The position numbers and the translations under genes were made by a program. DNA of 64,000 nucleotides, from positions 1 to 64,000 of the forward strand of contig NZ_BDQK01000014.1 in the NCBI RefSeq assembly GCF_003864295.1. Reading direction: 5' to 3'. Position 1 is the first letter of the stretch, and the number at the start of each line of letters is the position of its first letter. This document shows positions 9,413 through 19,995 of this stretch, piece by piece. This DNA is from Aphanothece sacrum FPU1. GTDB taxonomy: Bacteria > Cyanobacteriota > Cyanobacteriia > Cyanobacteriales > Microcystaceae. The notes below the pieces were generated by a model that worked only from the letters and a program-made list of their open reading frames with translations, was not told the origin of the DNA and did no database searches.

Positions 9413-12214
9413 ATGACCTTTCCCACCACTTCTACTCAAGTTTCCACCTCTTTTCCTGACATTACCTCTCCTTGGCACTCCTTTTCTGCCGAAGAGTCCC
9501 TAGACAAATTTCAAAGTGACCCAGAACAAGGGTTAACCCAAGAACAGATCAACCAAAGACAGCAATATTTTGGTCCCAACGAACTCAAAGATACGGGGGG
9601 ACGTTCCCCTTTGACCATTTTATGGGAACAATTTACCAATATCATGTTGGTAATGTTGATGGCTGTGGCGGTTATCTCTGGTATCTTAGATTTACGTCAA
9701 GGGACATTTCCCAAAGATGCAGTGGCCATTTCTGCGATTGTCATTTTGAACGGATTATTAGGCTATTTACAGGAAAGTAAGGCAGAAAAAGCCCTTGCTG
9801 CCCTAAAAAACCTTTCTTCCCCTAAAGTGCGGGTGATTCGTCAGGGAATCGTTCAAGAGATCTCTGCCAAGGAATTAGTACCAGGGGATATCATGCTACT
9901 CGAAGCAGGGGTACAACTGGCGGCCGATGGTCGCTTACTCGAAGCCCAAAACCTACAGATCCGAGAATCTGCCTTAACCGGAGAAGCAGAGACGGTTAAT
10001 AAGCAAGCAGATATGATTTTAGGGGAAGATGCATCCTTGGGCGACCGCTTAAATTTAGTCTTTCAAGCGACAGAAGTAGTACAAGGACGAGGCAAAGTCT
10101 TAGTCACTAAAACGGCGATGGAGACAGAAATAGGCCATATTGCTGCCATGATTCAAGGGGTAGAAACGGAGGACACCCCCTTACAACAGAGAATGTCCCA
10201 ACTAGGGAACGTTTTAGTAAGTAGTTCTTTGGCTTTAGTGGTATTAGTGGTCATTGTGGGGGTATTAAGGTCAGGATGGCAGCATTTTGAGGCATTATTA
10301 GAGGTTTCCCTCAGTATGGCGGTGGCGGTAGTTCCTGAAGGGTTGCCGGCCGTTGTGACTGTTACCTTGGCCATTGGCACACAGCGAATGGTACGTCGTC
10401 ACGCCTTAATTCGTAAATTACCGGCCGTAGAAACCTTGGGGTCAGTGACTACCATTTGTTCCGATAAAACCGGAACCTTGACCCAAAATAAAATGGTCGT
10501 GCAGAAGGTTCAAACAGATAGTTATTGTTATGACGTGACTGGAGAAGGATACATACCAAAAGGAGATATAATCGCTCAAGATAGCGATGAATACGAGATT
10601 AGCGGCTCAATTAAACAACTTTTAACCGCTTGTATTTTGTGTAATGATGCCTTATTGCAGAAAAAAGATGATAATTGGGAAATTCTCGGAGATCCCACAG
10701 AAGGGGCCTTATTAACCCTAGCAGGTAAAGGAGGACTGTATCGGGAAGATTTTGTCTTAGAAATGCCCCGTGTTGCCGAAATTCCCTTTTCCTCCGACCG
10801 AAAACGAATGTCAGTCATCGTCAAAATAGGAGAAGTGGAGGATGTGAACCTTCACGCCTATGAGATGTTTACTAAAGGGTCGCCAGAGATTGTTTTAGAA
10901 CGCTGTACAGCCTTACAAGAAGGAGAAGGATATATACCCCTCAACGATGCACAAAGAAAACGTATTTTAGCTCAAAATGACCAATGGGCGGCTCAAGGAT
11001 TACGAGTATTAGGATTTGCCTATAACTCTATGGCTGAGATTCCCGATGAAGCACTAGAAGAAAATGCGGAAACAGGCTTAATTTGGCTAGGATTGGTAGG
11101 AATGCTCGATGCTCCCCGAAAAGAGGTCAAAGGCGCGGTATTACTCTGTCGACAAGCCGGAATTCGCCCCATTATGATTACAGGGGATCATCAATTAACT
11201 GCTAAGGCGATCGCCACAGATTTAGGCATTGCCCAAGCTAATGACACCATTCTCACTGGACGAGATTTACAGCAGATGACTCCGGCAGAATTAGAGCAAA
11301 TTGTCGGTAGTGTGAGTGTTTATGCCCGTGTTTCCCCAGAACATAAGCTTCGCATTGTCCAAGCTTTACAAAACCGAGGAGAGTTTGTCGCTATGACGGG
11401 GGATGGGGTCAATGATGCGCCGGCCCTGAAACAAGCAGATATAGGTATTGCGATGGGTATCACCGGAACTGATGTTAGTAAAGAAGCGAGTGATGCCATT
11501 CTCTTAGATGATAATTTTGCCACTATTGTCGCAGCAACAGAAGAAGGACGGGTCGTTTATGACAATATTCGTCGCTTTATCAAATACATTTTAGGTAGTA
11601 ATATTGGAGAAGTTCTGGTTATTGCGGCTGCCCCCCTGATTGGTTTAGGAGGCGTTCCCTTGTCCCCCTTACAAATTCTTTGGATGAACCTTGTTACTGA
11701 TGGTTTACCTGCCTTAGCTTTGGCTATGGAACCGGCAGAACCCAATGTGATGCAACGTCCCCCCTATAGCCCCCGTGAGAGTATTTTCTCAAGAGGTTTG
11801 GGCTTATATATGGTAAGAATTGGCATTATTTTTGCTATTTTAACCATTATCTTAATGATATTCGCTTATGATTACGTCAAAACACCTGGTTTAACTGGTG
11901 ATCCCGAACGTTGGAAAACGATGGTATTTACTACTCTTTGTTTAGCACAGATGGGTCATGCTTTAGCGGTGCGGTCTGATAGTCAATTAACTATAGAACT
12001 CAATCCTTTTTCTAATCCCTATGTTTTGGCCGCAGTAAGTTTTACCACTTTACTACAGTTTTTATTAATTTATGTTCCACCTTTACAGGTATTTTTTGGA
12101 ACTCATCCTTTAAGTTTGAATGAACTTTTAATTTGTTTAGGGTTTAGTGCTTTGATGTTTGTTTGGATTGAATTAGAAAAGTTAGTGCATCGCTGGTTTC
12201 TATCCAAAAAATGA
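9413..12214 (+). CDS. pacL: SERCA/PMCA-type calcium-transporting P-type ATPase
   Basis: This 933-residue type II P-ATPase pumps cations, probably Ca2+, out of the cytoplasm with ATP. The actuator loop LTGEAE (about 189-194), the membrane-4 ion-site run [17 protein letters not shown], the phosphorylated aspartate in DKTGTLTQ (about 351-358), the nucleotide-binding KGSPE, and the hinge [16 protein letters not shown] are all present. The conserved acidic/asparagine ion ligands in the C-terminal membrane bundle ([16 protein letters not shown]) are also present. Length and order are normal for the family. It heads a run of ion-transport genes on the same strand, separated by 115 bases from the next. 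A heptamer repeat immediately precedes the start. Confidence 0.93.
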   Translation: MTFPTTSTQVSTSFPDITSPWHSFSAEESLDKFQSDPEQGLTQEQINQRQQYFGPNELKDTGGRSPLTILWEQFTNIMLVMLMAVAVISGILDLRQGTFPKDAVAISAIVILNGLLGYLQESKAEKALAALKNLSSPKVRVIRQGIVQEISAKELVPGDIMLLEAGVQLAADGRLLEAQNLQIRESALTGEAETVNKQADMILGEDASLGDRLNLVFQATEVVQGRGKVLVTKTAMETEIGHIAAMIQGVETEDTPLQQRMSQLGNVLVSSSLALVVLVVIVGVLRSGWQHFEALLEVSLSMAVAVVPEGLPAVVTVTLAIGTQRMVRRHALIRKLPAVETLGSVTTICSDKTGTLTQNKMVVQKVQTDSYCYDVTGEGYIPKGDIIAQDSDEYEISGSIKQLLTACILCNDALLQKKDDNWEILGDPTEGALLTLAGKGGLYREDFVLEMPRVAEIPFSSDRKRMSVIVKIGEVEDVNLHAYEMFTKGSPEIVLERCTALQEGEGYIPLNDAQRKRILAQNDQWAAQGLRVLGFAYNSMAEIPDEALEENAETGLIWLGLVGMLDAPRKEVKGAVLLCRQAGIRPIMITGDHQLTAKAIATDLGIAQANDTILTGRDLQQMTPAELEQIVGSVSVYARVSPEHKLRIVQALQNRGEFVAMTGDGVNDAPALKQADIGIAMGITGTDVSKEASDAILLDDNFATIVAATEEGRVVYDNIRRFIKYILGSNIGEVLVIAAAPLIGLGGVPLSPLQILWMNLVTDGLPALALAMEPAEPNVMQRPPYSPRESIFSRGLGLYMVRIGIIFAILTIILMIFAYDYVKTPGLTGDPERWKTMVFTTLCLAQMGHALAVRSDSQLTIELNPFSNPYVLAAVSFTTLLQFLLIYVPPLQVFFGTHPLSLNELLICLGFSALMFVWIELEKLVHRWFLSKK

Positions 12215-12329
12215 TTGAATCATAACCGTTAATCATTGAGGTTTGTAGTTATTAAGGTTTATTAAAGAACCCGAAGCCCTTACTACAAACCGATTTTACT
12301 AAAAAAAAACTGTTCTCATCTGCAAATTT

Positions 12330-14120
12330 ATGCCAACACCAATCCTGTTAACTCTAACTGTCATTATTGTTGCTTTAGTTGCCTTTATCTTTGAATGGTT
12401 GCCCGCCGATTTAACCTCAATTTCAGTAGCTGTTGTTCTGATTGTCTTAGGATTAGTAAAACCCGATGAAGGTATTTCAGGATTTGGTAATTCGGCCACT
12501 ATCACTGTCATGGCCATGTTTATCCTAAGTGCTGGAATTACCCGAACAGGGGTAATTCAATTTGTACGGGATTTCTTAATAAGATGGGGAGGAAAAAACG
12601 CCAATCAGCAAATTTTAGTGATGGGATTAATTGTCGGACCTATTACTGCTTTTATTAATAATACTGCCGTTGTTGCGATATTTTTACCCATTGTAGAAGC
12701 TTGGTGTAAACAACAGAAAATCTCAGTTTCTAAAATGCTCATTCCTCTCTCTTATGCAACAGTTTTAGGGGGAATGATTACGGTGATTGGAACCTCAACA
12801 AACATTTTAGCTAGTGGTATTTCTAAACAATTAGGTTATGGGGAATTTGGTTTATTTCAGTTTACGGGTTTAGGGATTATTACCTTTATCTTAGGATTGA
12901 TTTACCTAACTATTGCTGCCCCGAAATTATTACCCGAAAGGATTCCGGCTCAAGATAATTTAACAAGTAGAAACTATGACTTAAAAGATTATGTAACAGA
13001 AGTAATTATTTTACCTAGTTCCAGTTTAGTTAACCAAACACTTAGGCAGAGTGCTATTCAAAGAAAGTTTGATATTGATATTCTAGAATTAATTCGCAAT
13101 GATACTCATTTTTCTCAACCCCTTGCAGATAAAGTTTTAGCCGTTGGCGATGTTCTTTTAGTACGAGGAAGTCGGGATAATTTACTACAAATTAAAGATG
13201 AAAGAGGCATAGAAATATTAGCTGATGTTAAATTTGGTAAATTAGAAGAAGAAATGACTCAAGATGAAGAAAAAATAGCTGAAGTCTTGGTATTATCTAA
13301 CTCTCGGTTAATTGGTTCTACCCTCAAAGATTTGAGATTTAGACAACGTTATAATGCAACGGTTTTAGCCATTCGTCGAGGGGAAGAATTAGTCAGAGAA
13401 AGGCTGGGAAAAGTATCCATACGTTTTGGAGATTTATTATTAATACAAGCCCCCAAAGAAAGTTTTATTGGATTACAAACTACTAGAGAACTTTTAGTCT
13501 TAGAAGAGAAGGAATTAGAAGGCTTAAGAACGGATAAAGCTTGGATGGCTCTAGTCATTATTTTAGGGGTTATTATAACAGCAGCATTCGATATAATGCC
13601 GATTTTAGTCAGTAGCTTAATCGGGGTTATTTTGATGGTAATAACAGGTTGTTTGAAACCCGGTGAAGTGTATGGTTCAGTTCGTTGGGATATCATTTTT
13701 CTCTTAGCAGGTTTAATTCCTTTAGGAATAGCCATGGAAAATTCAGGAACAACTGTATGGTTGGCTAAATATTTAGTAGTCGTTGGAGAGAATTTATCGG
13801 GTTATTGGATATTAATGTTTTTCTATTTAATTACCTCTTTTCTAACAGAACTTCTGTCTAATAATGCCACAGTTGTGTTAATGATTCCGGTAGCTGTAGA
13901 AGTAGCAAAAACTCTACAATACAATCCTCTGGCTTTTATGTTTGTCGTCACTTTTGCTGCTTCTAATAGTTATTTAACTCCGATTGGATACCAAACAAAT
14001 ACGATGGTTTATGCACCCGGAGGTTATAAGTTTTGGGACTTTACCATCATCGGTTTGCCCTTGAACCTAATGTTAACAATTGTTACTCCAGCCCTCATTA
14101 TCTGGCTGTATGGAATTTAA
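12330..14120 (+). CDS. SLC13/DASS-type anion permease with TrkA-C domains
   Basis: The 596 residues form an SLC13-type transporter: hydrophobic helices over about 1-205, a soluble insert of about 210-400 carrying two RCK-C/TrkA-C-like halves (VLAVGDVLLVRGS and IRFGDLLLIQAPK), and a second helical half to the end. The paired re-entrant motifs FINNTAVVAIFLP and LLSNNATVVLMIP, and GTSTNIL, are typical substrate/Na+ sites. Related proteins carry sulfate, dicarboxylate or other anions, so the substrate is unsure. The gene follows pacL and precedes another permease of the same superfamily. Confidence 0.88.
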   Translation: MPTPILLTLTVIIVALVAFIFEWLPADLTSISVAVVLIVLGLVKPDEGISGFGNSATITVMAMFILSAGITRTGVIQFVRDFLIRWGGKNANQQILVMGLIVGPITAFINNTAVVAIFLPIVEAWCKQQKISVSKMLIPLSYATVLGGMITVIGTSTNILASGISKQLGYGEFGLFQFTGLGIITFILGLIYLTIAAPKLLPERIPAQDNLTSRNYDLKDYVTEVIILPSSSLVNQTLRQSAIQRKFDIDILELIRNDTHFSQPLADKVLAVGDVLLVRGSRDNLLQIKDERGIEILADVKFGKLEEEMTQDEEKIAEVLVLSNSRLIGSTLKDLRFRQRYNATVLAIRRGEELVRERLGKVSIRFGDLLLIQAPKESFIGLQTTRELLVLEEKELEGLRTDKAWMALVIILGVIITAAFDIMPILVSSLIGVILMVITGCLKPGEVYGSVRWDIIFLLAGLIPLGIAMENSGTTVWLAKYLVVVGENLSGYWILMFFYLITSFLTELLSNNATVVLMIPVAVEVAKTLQYNPLAFMFVVTFAASNSYLTPIGYQTNTMVYAPGGYKFWDFTIIGLPLNLMLTIVTPALIIWLYGI

Positions 14121-14193
14121 TCTTAAGTATTTATCATCGTTTTTGTATAATAAGTATCCAAATTAACATAAATTTAGGATGCTCAATTCCAGG

Positions 14194-14248
14194 ATTTTAG
14201 CTATACTTTAACTGATGACAAGTTATTGGAGATTAGTATAGCTAAAAT
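14194..14248 (+). promoter_or_regulatory. Long perfect hairpin between two permease genes
   Basis: ATTTTAGCTATACT at 14194-14207 and AGTATAGCTAAAAT at 14235-14248 are exact reverse complements over 14 bases, and TAACT/AGTTA inside the loop extends the pairing. No T-tract follows directly, so it is not a classical terminator. It may be an mRNA-stabilising or leader structure, or a binding site for a dimeric regulator. Apart from this hairpin, I see nothing notable in the 310-base gap 14121-14430. Confidence 0.6.
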
Positions 14249-14430
14249 TATCTTTGTTAAATAAAGCTTAAATCTTTGTAGAGTCGGTGAGATAAATCTT
14301 AAATTGAGAGACTCAAGCAAAAATCAAATATCAGCCATAACCAACTATTAATAATAGTTTTGTCTTTTTTAAGATTAATTTGATAAACTATTTCCAAGAC
14401 TTTACCAAACAAAGGAGAATAATAACATTA

Positions 14431-15765
14431 ATGAATTTACCCGCACTTATTTCTATATCAAGCTTTATCGGTGTCATGTTTTTTATTATGACCGAAAGGC
14501 TGCACTTAACGACAGCAGCTTTTTTAGGGGCATTAATTTTAGTATTTACCCATGTAATGACTTTGCAAGAGGCAGTTGATTATATCAGCAAAAGTCATGG
14601 AACTTTAGCCCTATTTTTTGGAGTAATGATCTTAGTTAGGGCTTTTGAACCTACAAAGGTTTTTGAATATTTAGCTACTCAAATGGTGTTACTTGCTAAA
14701 GGCAGTGGTAAGCTTTTAGTATTAGGAGTGATAGCCATTACAACCCCAATTTGTGCGGTTTTACCTAATGCTACGACGGTCATGCTTTTAGCACCGTTAA
14801 TTCCTCCAATTGCGCAAGAAATAGGAGTAGATTTTGTTCCTTTACTCATTCTCATGGTATTTGTTGCTAACAGTGCAGGATTGTTAACTATAGTTGGTGA
14901 TCCTGCTACTTTTATTGTAGGAGATTCTATTAATTTAAGTTTTATTGAATATTTATCCAGATTAAGTTTAGGAGGAGTTCTTGCTGTAGTTACAATTTTA
15001 GCCATGTCTCCCTTCCTATTTTCTAAAATATGGAACACAAAATTTACCCATTTAGATGAGTTACCTCGAACCAAAATTAATCATCCTAAAGTGTTAATGG
15101 TCGGAGGAGTAATCATTGCTTTTGTCTTGTTATTTTTTGTCATCGGTGAGTCTTTACCTGTTCCCATTTCTCCGGCATCTGTAGCTTTATTAGGAGCAGT
15201 ACTAGCTTTAATATTAGCTAACCAAAGTAAAATTGACACGGTGAATAATATCCTTAAAGATTTAGACTGGAGTACCTTGGTATTTTTCATGTCCATCTTT
15301 GTCATAATTGGAGGTCTAGAAAAAACAGGAGTAACTAGCTATTTATCAGGTGTTCTCGCTGTAGTTATTGGCAAAAATATAATCTTAGGTTCCTTGATTT
15401 TATTATTTTCTGTTGGTATCCTATCCAGTGTTGTTCCTAATATTCCTCTAGTCGTAGCCATGGTTCCTTTATTAAAGGAATATATCGTTAATATTGGTAT
15501 GGCAAGTCCTGATATCTTAAGTCCTGATTTTTCTGGAAGTTTTCCTCCCGAAGTTTTACCATTATTTTATGCCATGATGTTTGGGGCAACATTAGGAGGA
15601 AATGGAACCTTAATAGGGGCATCTTCTAATATTGTTGCTGCGGGAGTTTCTGAACAGCATGGTAGACCTATTTCTTTTCAAACATTTTTGAAATATGGAC
15701 TTCCCGTGATGGCAATGCAATTGATAGTTTCTGCTTTATATGTTGTGATTTTCTTCCTCATATAG
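14431..15765 (+). CDS. ArsB/NhaD-type (SLC13) ion permease
   Basis: About 444 residues of almost continuous membrane helices belong to the ArsB/NhaD part of the ion transporter superfamily. The motifs VLPNATTVMLLAPLIPPIA and VGDPATFIVGDSI mark the first half, and VPNIPLVVAMVPLL and GATLGGNGTLIGASSNIVAAG the second. Related proteins export arsenite or exchange Na+ for H+. I place the start at the ATG at 14431 (MNLPALIS), preceded by AAAGGAG at 14411-14417; an upstream TTG at 14380 would add 17 poorly hydrophobic residues without a ribosome site. The cation antiporter gene follows 39 bases later, which suggests co-transcription. Confidence 0.87.
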   Translation: MNLPALISISSFIGVMFFIMTERLHLTTAAFLGALILVFTHVMTLQEAVDYISKSHGTLALFFGVMILVRAFEPTKVFEYLATQMVLLAKGSGKLLVLGVIAITTPICAVLPNATTVMLLAPLIPPIAQEIGVDFVPLLILMVFVANSAGLLTIVGDPATFIVGDSINLSFIEYLSRLSLGGVLAVVTILAMSPFLFSKIWNTKFTHLDELPRTKINHPKVLMVGGVIIAFVLLFFVIGESLPVPISPASVALLGAVLALILANQSKIDTVNNILKDLDWSTLVFFMSIFVIIGGLEKTGVTSYLSGVLAVVIGKNIILGSLILLFSVGILSSVVPNIPLVVAMVPLLKEYIVNIGMASPDILSPDFSGSFPPEVLPLFYAMMFGATLGGNGTLIGASSNIVAAGVSEQHGRPISFQTFLKYGLPVMAMQLIVSALYVVIFFLI

Positions 15766-15804
15766 CAATCCTACTAAATCATTCAATTCAATCAGTTTAC
15801 GCTT

Positions 15805-17949
15805 ATGCACATTGTCGTTTTAGTATTAGTTCAAATCTTGGTAGTAATTATCCTTTCCCGTATTATGGGACTAGGATGCCGCGCTATTAAGCAACCTTTA
15901 GTTATCGGTGAAATTGTCGCTGGTATCATGTTAGGTCCTTCTTTATTAGGCTTAATTGCACCGGATTTGATGACAACTTTGTTTCCGGCTGAAACCTTAC
16001 CAGTTTTAAACGTTTTATCTCAAATTGGTTTAATATTTTTCATGTTTTTGATAGGGTTAGAGCTAAACCCTTCCTATTTAAAAGGGCAACTTGATACTGC
16101 CATTTTAACCTCTCATGTCAGTATTTTAGTCCCGTTTTCTTTAGGTAGTTTACTCGCTCTTTTACTCTATCCATTAGTGTCTAATGATGGGGTTTCATTT
16201 ACAGCTTTTGCCTTGTTTTTAGGCTCAGCAATGTCTATCACAGCCTTTCCTGTTTTAGCCAGAATTATCACTGAAAATAACCTGCAAAAAAGCCGTTTAG
16301 GAACCCTTGCTTTAACCTGTGCTGCGGTTGATGATGTTACAGCTTGGTGTTTATTAGCTGTAGCAATAACGGTTATCAGGACTAATAGTTTTATTGGTGC
16401 TATTCCCACAATTATCGAGTCAATTATTTACATCATTTTCATGTTAACGGCTGTGCGTTGGTTGTTAGAAAAACTGGCCATTCATTATCAACGCACCCGC
16501 AAGTTAACTCAATTAGTTTTAGCCTGTATTTACATTGGGGTTGTTATTTCCGCTTTAATCACTGAATTCATCGGTATTCACTTAATTTTTGGTGCTTTCT
16601 TATTAGGGGCAGCCATGCCAAAAGACCCTGATTTAGTGAGAGAAATAGCCGAAAAAACAGAAGATTTTATTTTAATTTTTTTGCTTCCTATCTTTTTTGC
16701 TTATAGTGGGTTACGCACTCAAATAGGTTTATTAAATCGTCCCGAATTATGGCTTTTATGTGCCGCAGTTGTAACAGTTGCTATTAGTGGAAAATATATC
16801 GGAACTTATTTTGCAGCCAGATTTTGTGGAGTCAACAAAAGAGAGGCTTCGGCCTTAGGTTGGTTGATGAATACTCGCGGACTGACTGAATTAATTGTCT
16901 TAAATATTGGGTTGAGTTTTGGTGTTATTTCTCCCCTATTATTTACCATGTTAGTTATCATGGCATTGGTAACAACATTTATGACTTCACCTCTGTTAGA
17001 ATGGACATTCCCTAAAGAGAAGATTCGCTTAGATGCTTTAGCAGAAGAAACCCCTGAAATAGCTACCCCTAATTATCGAATTTTAGTGCCTGTTGCTAAC
17101 CCCAATACTCAACAAGGTTTGTTACAAATAGCAATGATCATTGCCGGAAATTCTTTAGCAGTAGTTCATCCTTTAAGTTTAATTCAATTAGACGAAGACT
17201 ATCTTTTTCAAAGTACACCAGAAGAAGCAAATCGTCTTATAAAACAACAAGAGGAAAAACTCAATGAGTTAATTCAAACTTTAGAACCCGTAGAATTAAA
17301 GCACATTATTCATCCTCTAGTTCGTATTTCTAATGATGTGCCGAGAGAAACAGCGAAAATTGCCTCAACTGAACAAATAAACTTAATTATTGTGGGTTGG
17401 CATCGTCCCGCTTTTAGTGATAATCGTTTAGGGGGACGAGTGGGACAAATTCTTAATACTTCTCACGTTGATGCGGCAGTATTAGTAGATAAAAATATGC
17501 CACAAATCAAATCAATTTTAGTCGCCTATGCAGAAAATATTCATGATGACTTAGCTTTATCTTTAGCCTTAAGAATGTTAGGAAATGATCCTTCAATTAC
17601 CCTAAAAGTATTTCGTTTTGCTCCAGAATCAACGCAAGAAAATGCCCTCAGTTATGAGTTTATGAATATGCTTGATATCTGTCCACAAGAAGTAAGATCT
17701 CGTGTTGAGGTCATTTATTTAGAAGATTCAGATCCCATGAATACAGTGATTGAAGCTTCCAAAGAAGTAGATTTAACCATTGCCGGAACCAGTAGAACTT
17801 GGGGAATTGAACGTCAAACTTTAGGCCTTTATACAGATAAATTAGCTAAAGAATGTCATTCATCTTTATTGATCGCTCGTCGTTATTCTCCCATGATGAG
17901 TCATATCAGTTCTTTATTTAATTCTAGTAATTTACAAACCACAAAATAA
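15805..17949 (+). CDS. CPA2 cation:proton antiporter with C-terminal Usp-like domain
   Basis: The N-terminal 400 residues form a CPA2 (Kef/Nap-type) antiporter with IGLIFFMFLIGLEL near residue 77 and the ion-site aspartate pair in AAVDDVTAWCLL (about 173-184). The C-terminal 280 residues are soluble and resemble universal-stress-protein repeats (YRILVPVANPNTQQGLLQI and later SILVAYAENIHDDLALSLA). It probably exchanges Na+ or K+ for H+ at the plasma or thylakoid membrane, with the tail as a nucleotide-sensing regulator. The 714-residue length fits cyanobacterial antiporter-Usp fusions. The next gene starts 2 bases after the stop. Confidence 0.9.
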   Translation: MHIVVLVLVQILVVIILSRIMGLGCRAIKQPLVIGEIVAGIMLGPSLLGLIAPDLMTTLFPAETLPVLNVLSQIGLIFFMFLIGLELNPSYLKGQLDTAILTSHVSILVPFSLGSLLALLLYPLVSNDGVSFTAFALFLGSAMSITAFPVLARIITENNLQKSRLGTLALTCAAVDDVTAWCLLAVAITVIRTNSFIGAIPTIIESIIYIIFMLTAVRWLLEKLAIHYQRTRKLTQLVLACIYIGVVISALITEFIGIHLIFGAFLLGAAMPKDPDLVREIAEKTEDFILIFLLPIFFAYSGLRTQIGLLNRPELWLLCAAVVTVAISGKYIGTYFAARFCGVNKREASALGWLMNTRGLTELIVLNIGLSFGVISPLLFTMLVIMALVTTFMTSPLLEWTFPKEKIRLDALAEETPEIATPNYRILVPVANPNTQQGLLQIAMIIAGNSLAVVHPLSLIQLDEDYLFQSTPEEANRLIKQQEEKLNELIQTLEPVELKHIIHPLVRISNDVPRETAKIASTEQINLIIVGWHRPAFSDNRLGGRVGQILNTSHVDAAVLVDKNMPQIKSILVAYAENIHDDLALSLALRMLGNDPSITLKVFRFAPESTQENALSYEFMNMLDICPQEVRSRVEVIYLEDSDPMNTVIEASKEVDLTIAGTSRTWGIERQTLGLYTDKLAKECHSSLLIARRYSPMMSHISSLFNSSNLQTTK

Positions 17950-17951
17950 TT

Positions 17952-18440
17952 ATGAGTCATTTCAGTCCCAAATCTTTAATGTTTTACGGAACCATGATCG
18001 GATCAGTTTTAATATTTTTTAACGTCGTCAGTAACTATGGAGAAAAGAATCTAAAAGCCCCCTCATTGTTAGGGGGCAGTTACCCAATTGAATCGAATAA
18101 TTTACCTCAATGTTTTGCTAAAAATCAAGTTAAATTAACCATTGATCAATCAGGACTTTATTTATTTGGAAAATTAACTGGATACTCTCAAATAGGGGAC
18201 AAAAAAAAAGAAATAGTCATTCCTTTAGATGGGATGCTAAATCAAGATCATTTTTCTTTAACCGGAAAATTTAAGGGTCAACAAGATTGTTCAGAATTAG
18301 CTAACAAAACCTTGAAGATAGAAGCAGAGAAAAAAGACAAGACAATTTTTGGTTCATTGAGTTGGGATAATTCTCAATCTAAATTAACGTTTATGGCCAC
18401 ATTAGAACCAAAGAAAACTGAGGCAGGGATTAATCATTAA
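17952..18440 (+). CDS. Exported small protein linked to the antiporter
   Basis: This 162-residue protein starts 2 bases after the antiporter stop, so it is almost certainly translated from the same mRNA. The N-terminal hydrophobic segment (about 8-26, MFYGTMIGSVLIFFNVVS) acts as an uncleaved anchor or signal peptide. The rest is a small beta-rich domain with two cysteines (LPQCFA and QQDCSEL), plausibly a disulfide in the periplasm or lumen. I do not recognise the family. Its position suggests an accessory role to the antiporter, which is inference. Confidence 0.7.
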   Translation: MSHFSPKSLMFYGTMIGSVLIFFNVVSNYGEKNLKAPSLLGGSYPIESNNLPQCFAKNQVKLTIDQSGLYLFGKLTGYSQIGDKKKEIVIPLDGMLNQDHFSLTGKFKGQQDCSELANKTLKIEAEKKDKTIFGSLSWDNSQSKLTFMATLEPKKTEAGINH

Positions 18441-18560
18441 CCCAAATTCCTGTAATCAGGTTTTCAGAGAATTTTGACATATTGTTAACAAATTATTCAA
18501 AACCCACAATTACGTGAGAATCTAGGTTAGTCTAGAATAAAAAATGGCGATCGCAAGCGG

Positions 18561-19973
18561 ATGAACATTTCCAGCACCCCAGAACTCTCGCTGTATCAAC
18601 TGGCCCAATCCCCTGATACTTCCCTAGCAGCTTTAAGCGTCAGGGCAACCACTTTCAGGATGTTAGTGGAAACAATAACTCAACTCCTCCTTGAACAGCA
18701 AATTTCAGCAACCCTGTGGGTAAAATTGCCCCCTAACCCCCGATGGTGGACTACCCTAGAAGCTTATCAGCAAGAAGGACTAGCGCAACAGATTTATCGA
18801 TGTAACATTAATCGCGACAATGGCACACCCTTAACCCGTTCAACATCCTCAACCAACGCTTACACTCCCAAAAATGGTATCACTCCCATTGTTCTCGAAG
18901 CCAGTTCCCAACTCAAACGAGAATACTTTTGTTTGATCCTATCCCCTCAATTATGCAGTCTTATTCTGGCCCAAGAACAAATCCCATCAGGAGAAGAACC
19001 CTCATCAGAACAAATAGAACCATCCTTATTAAAGCTGATTTACAGTTTTGAACCGTCCATCATCCAACGAGTTTTGACAGGTATTAGACGAGTCATTACC
19101 ATTACGGATACTACCCCGCCAGAACTCCTAGCAGACTCGGTTGTAGCCTTTCCCCTACCTCAATCTATAGAGACAAAAGTATTAAACAAACTACTATATC
19201 AACATCTTAAAACCTTTGAGTCTCAAGCTGTATCTTCTCCCTCTGATAAGGACAATACCGCAGAATTATCTCTAAAAATTAACTCTTTTGGTCTAAAAGA
19301 CGATTTTATCAATGCTTTGACCAGGGAATTGAGTATTCCTTTAACCAACATGAAAACCGCCTTAAGCTTGTTGGACTCCATGCAACACAAGCGAGAACCC
19401 CGTAAACGTTATCTAAACTTACTCCAAGAAGAATGCGATCGCCAAAATTCTCTAATTACGGGTTTACAAGAATTAGCCCAACTCAATCAACCTTTAGACG
19501 AAAGAGAACTATCCGTCAAACTTGAGGATGTAGTACCAGGAATTGTCAGTATTTATCAACCCATCGCCGAAGAAAAAGGCATCATCTTAGGGTATACCAT
19601 TCCAGCAGGATTTCCCCCAGTCGCCTGTCCTCATATTTGGCTCAAGCAAATTTTACGGAATCTCTTAAACAATAGCCTAAAATTTACCCATTCTAGCGGT
19701 CGCGTTAATGTCCAAGCCATCCTCAAATCTGAAGCAGTAGAACTGGTGGTCAGTGATACAGGAATTGGCATTGAGAATAGTGATCTCCCCAAAGTTTTCG
19801 AGAGTTTTTACCGAGGACGTAACGCCAGCACAGAAGATACAACAGGGCCAGGACTAGGACTAGCCATTGTGCATCATCTGGTTGAACGCTGTGGGGGTAC
19901 AATCAATGTTAACAGTTACATCGGCAAAGGCACAGTTTTTAAGATTACCTTACCTATCGCCATGTCTGCCTAA
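18561..19973 (+). CDS. DICT-domain histidine kinase-like protein lacking the canonical H-box His
   Basis: The N-terminal 200 residues (ELSLYQLAQSPDTSLAALSVRATTFRMLVE) match the DICT sensory domain found in cyanobacterial signalling proteins. HisKA-like helices and a complete HATPase domain follow, with an N-box (LKQILRNLLNNSLKFT, about 359-374), G1 (VSDTGIGI) and G2 (TGPGLGLAIVHHL). Where kinases have SHELRTPL, this protein reads TRELSIPL, so the phospho-accepting histidine is replaced by arginine. No membrane helix is visible, so it is cytoplasmic. A HIP1 octamer (18547-18554) sits just before the start. The domain calls are good; whether it autophosphorylates is doubtful. Confidence 0.88.
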   Translation: MNISSTPELSLYQLAQSPDTSLAALSVRATTFRMLVETITQLLLEQQISATLWVKLPPNPRWWTTLEAYQQEGLAQQIYRCNINRDNGTPLTRSTSSTNAYTPKNGITPIVLEASSQLKREYFCLILSPQLCSLILAQEQIPSGEEPSSEQIEPSLLKLIYSFEPSIIQRVLTGIRRVITITDTTPPELLADSVVAFPLPQSIETKVLNKLLYQHLKTFESQAVSSPSDKDNTAELSLKINSFGLKDDFINALTRELSIPLTNMKTALSLLDSMQHKREPRKRYLNLLQEECDRQNSLITGLQELAQLNQPLDERELSVKLEDVVPGIVSIYQPIAEEKGIILGYTIPAGFPPVACPHIWLKQILRNLLNNSLKFTHSSGRVNVQAILKSEAVELVVSDTGIGIENSDLPKVFESFYRGRNASTEDTTGPGLGLAIVHHLVERCGGTINVNSYIGKGTVFKITLPIAMSA

Positions 19974-19995
19974 ATTTTCCTGGTAAATTCCTCTG

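Noticed and set aside
13349-13735. 128-codon minus-strand frame inside the SLC13 permease gene
   Set aside because: It is antisense to a well-supported transporter, and the translation has no fold or start signal.
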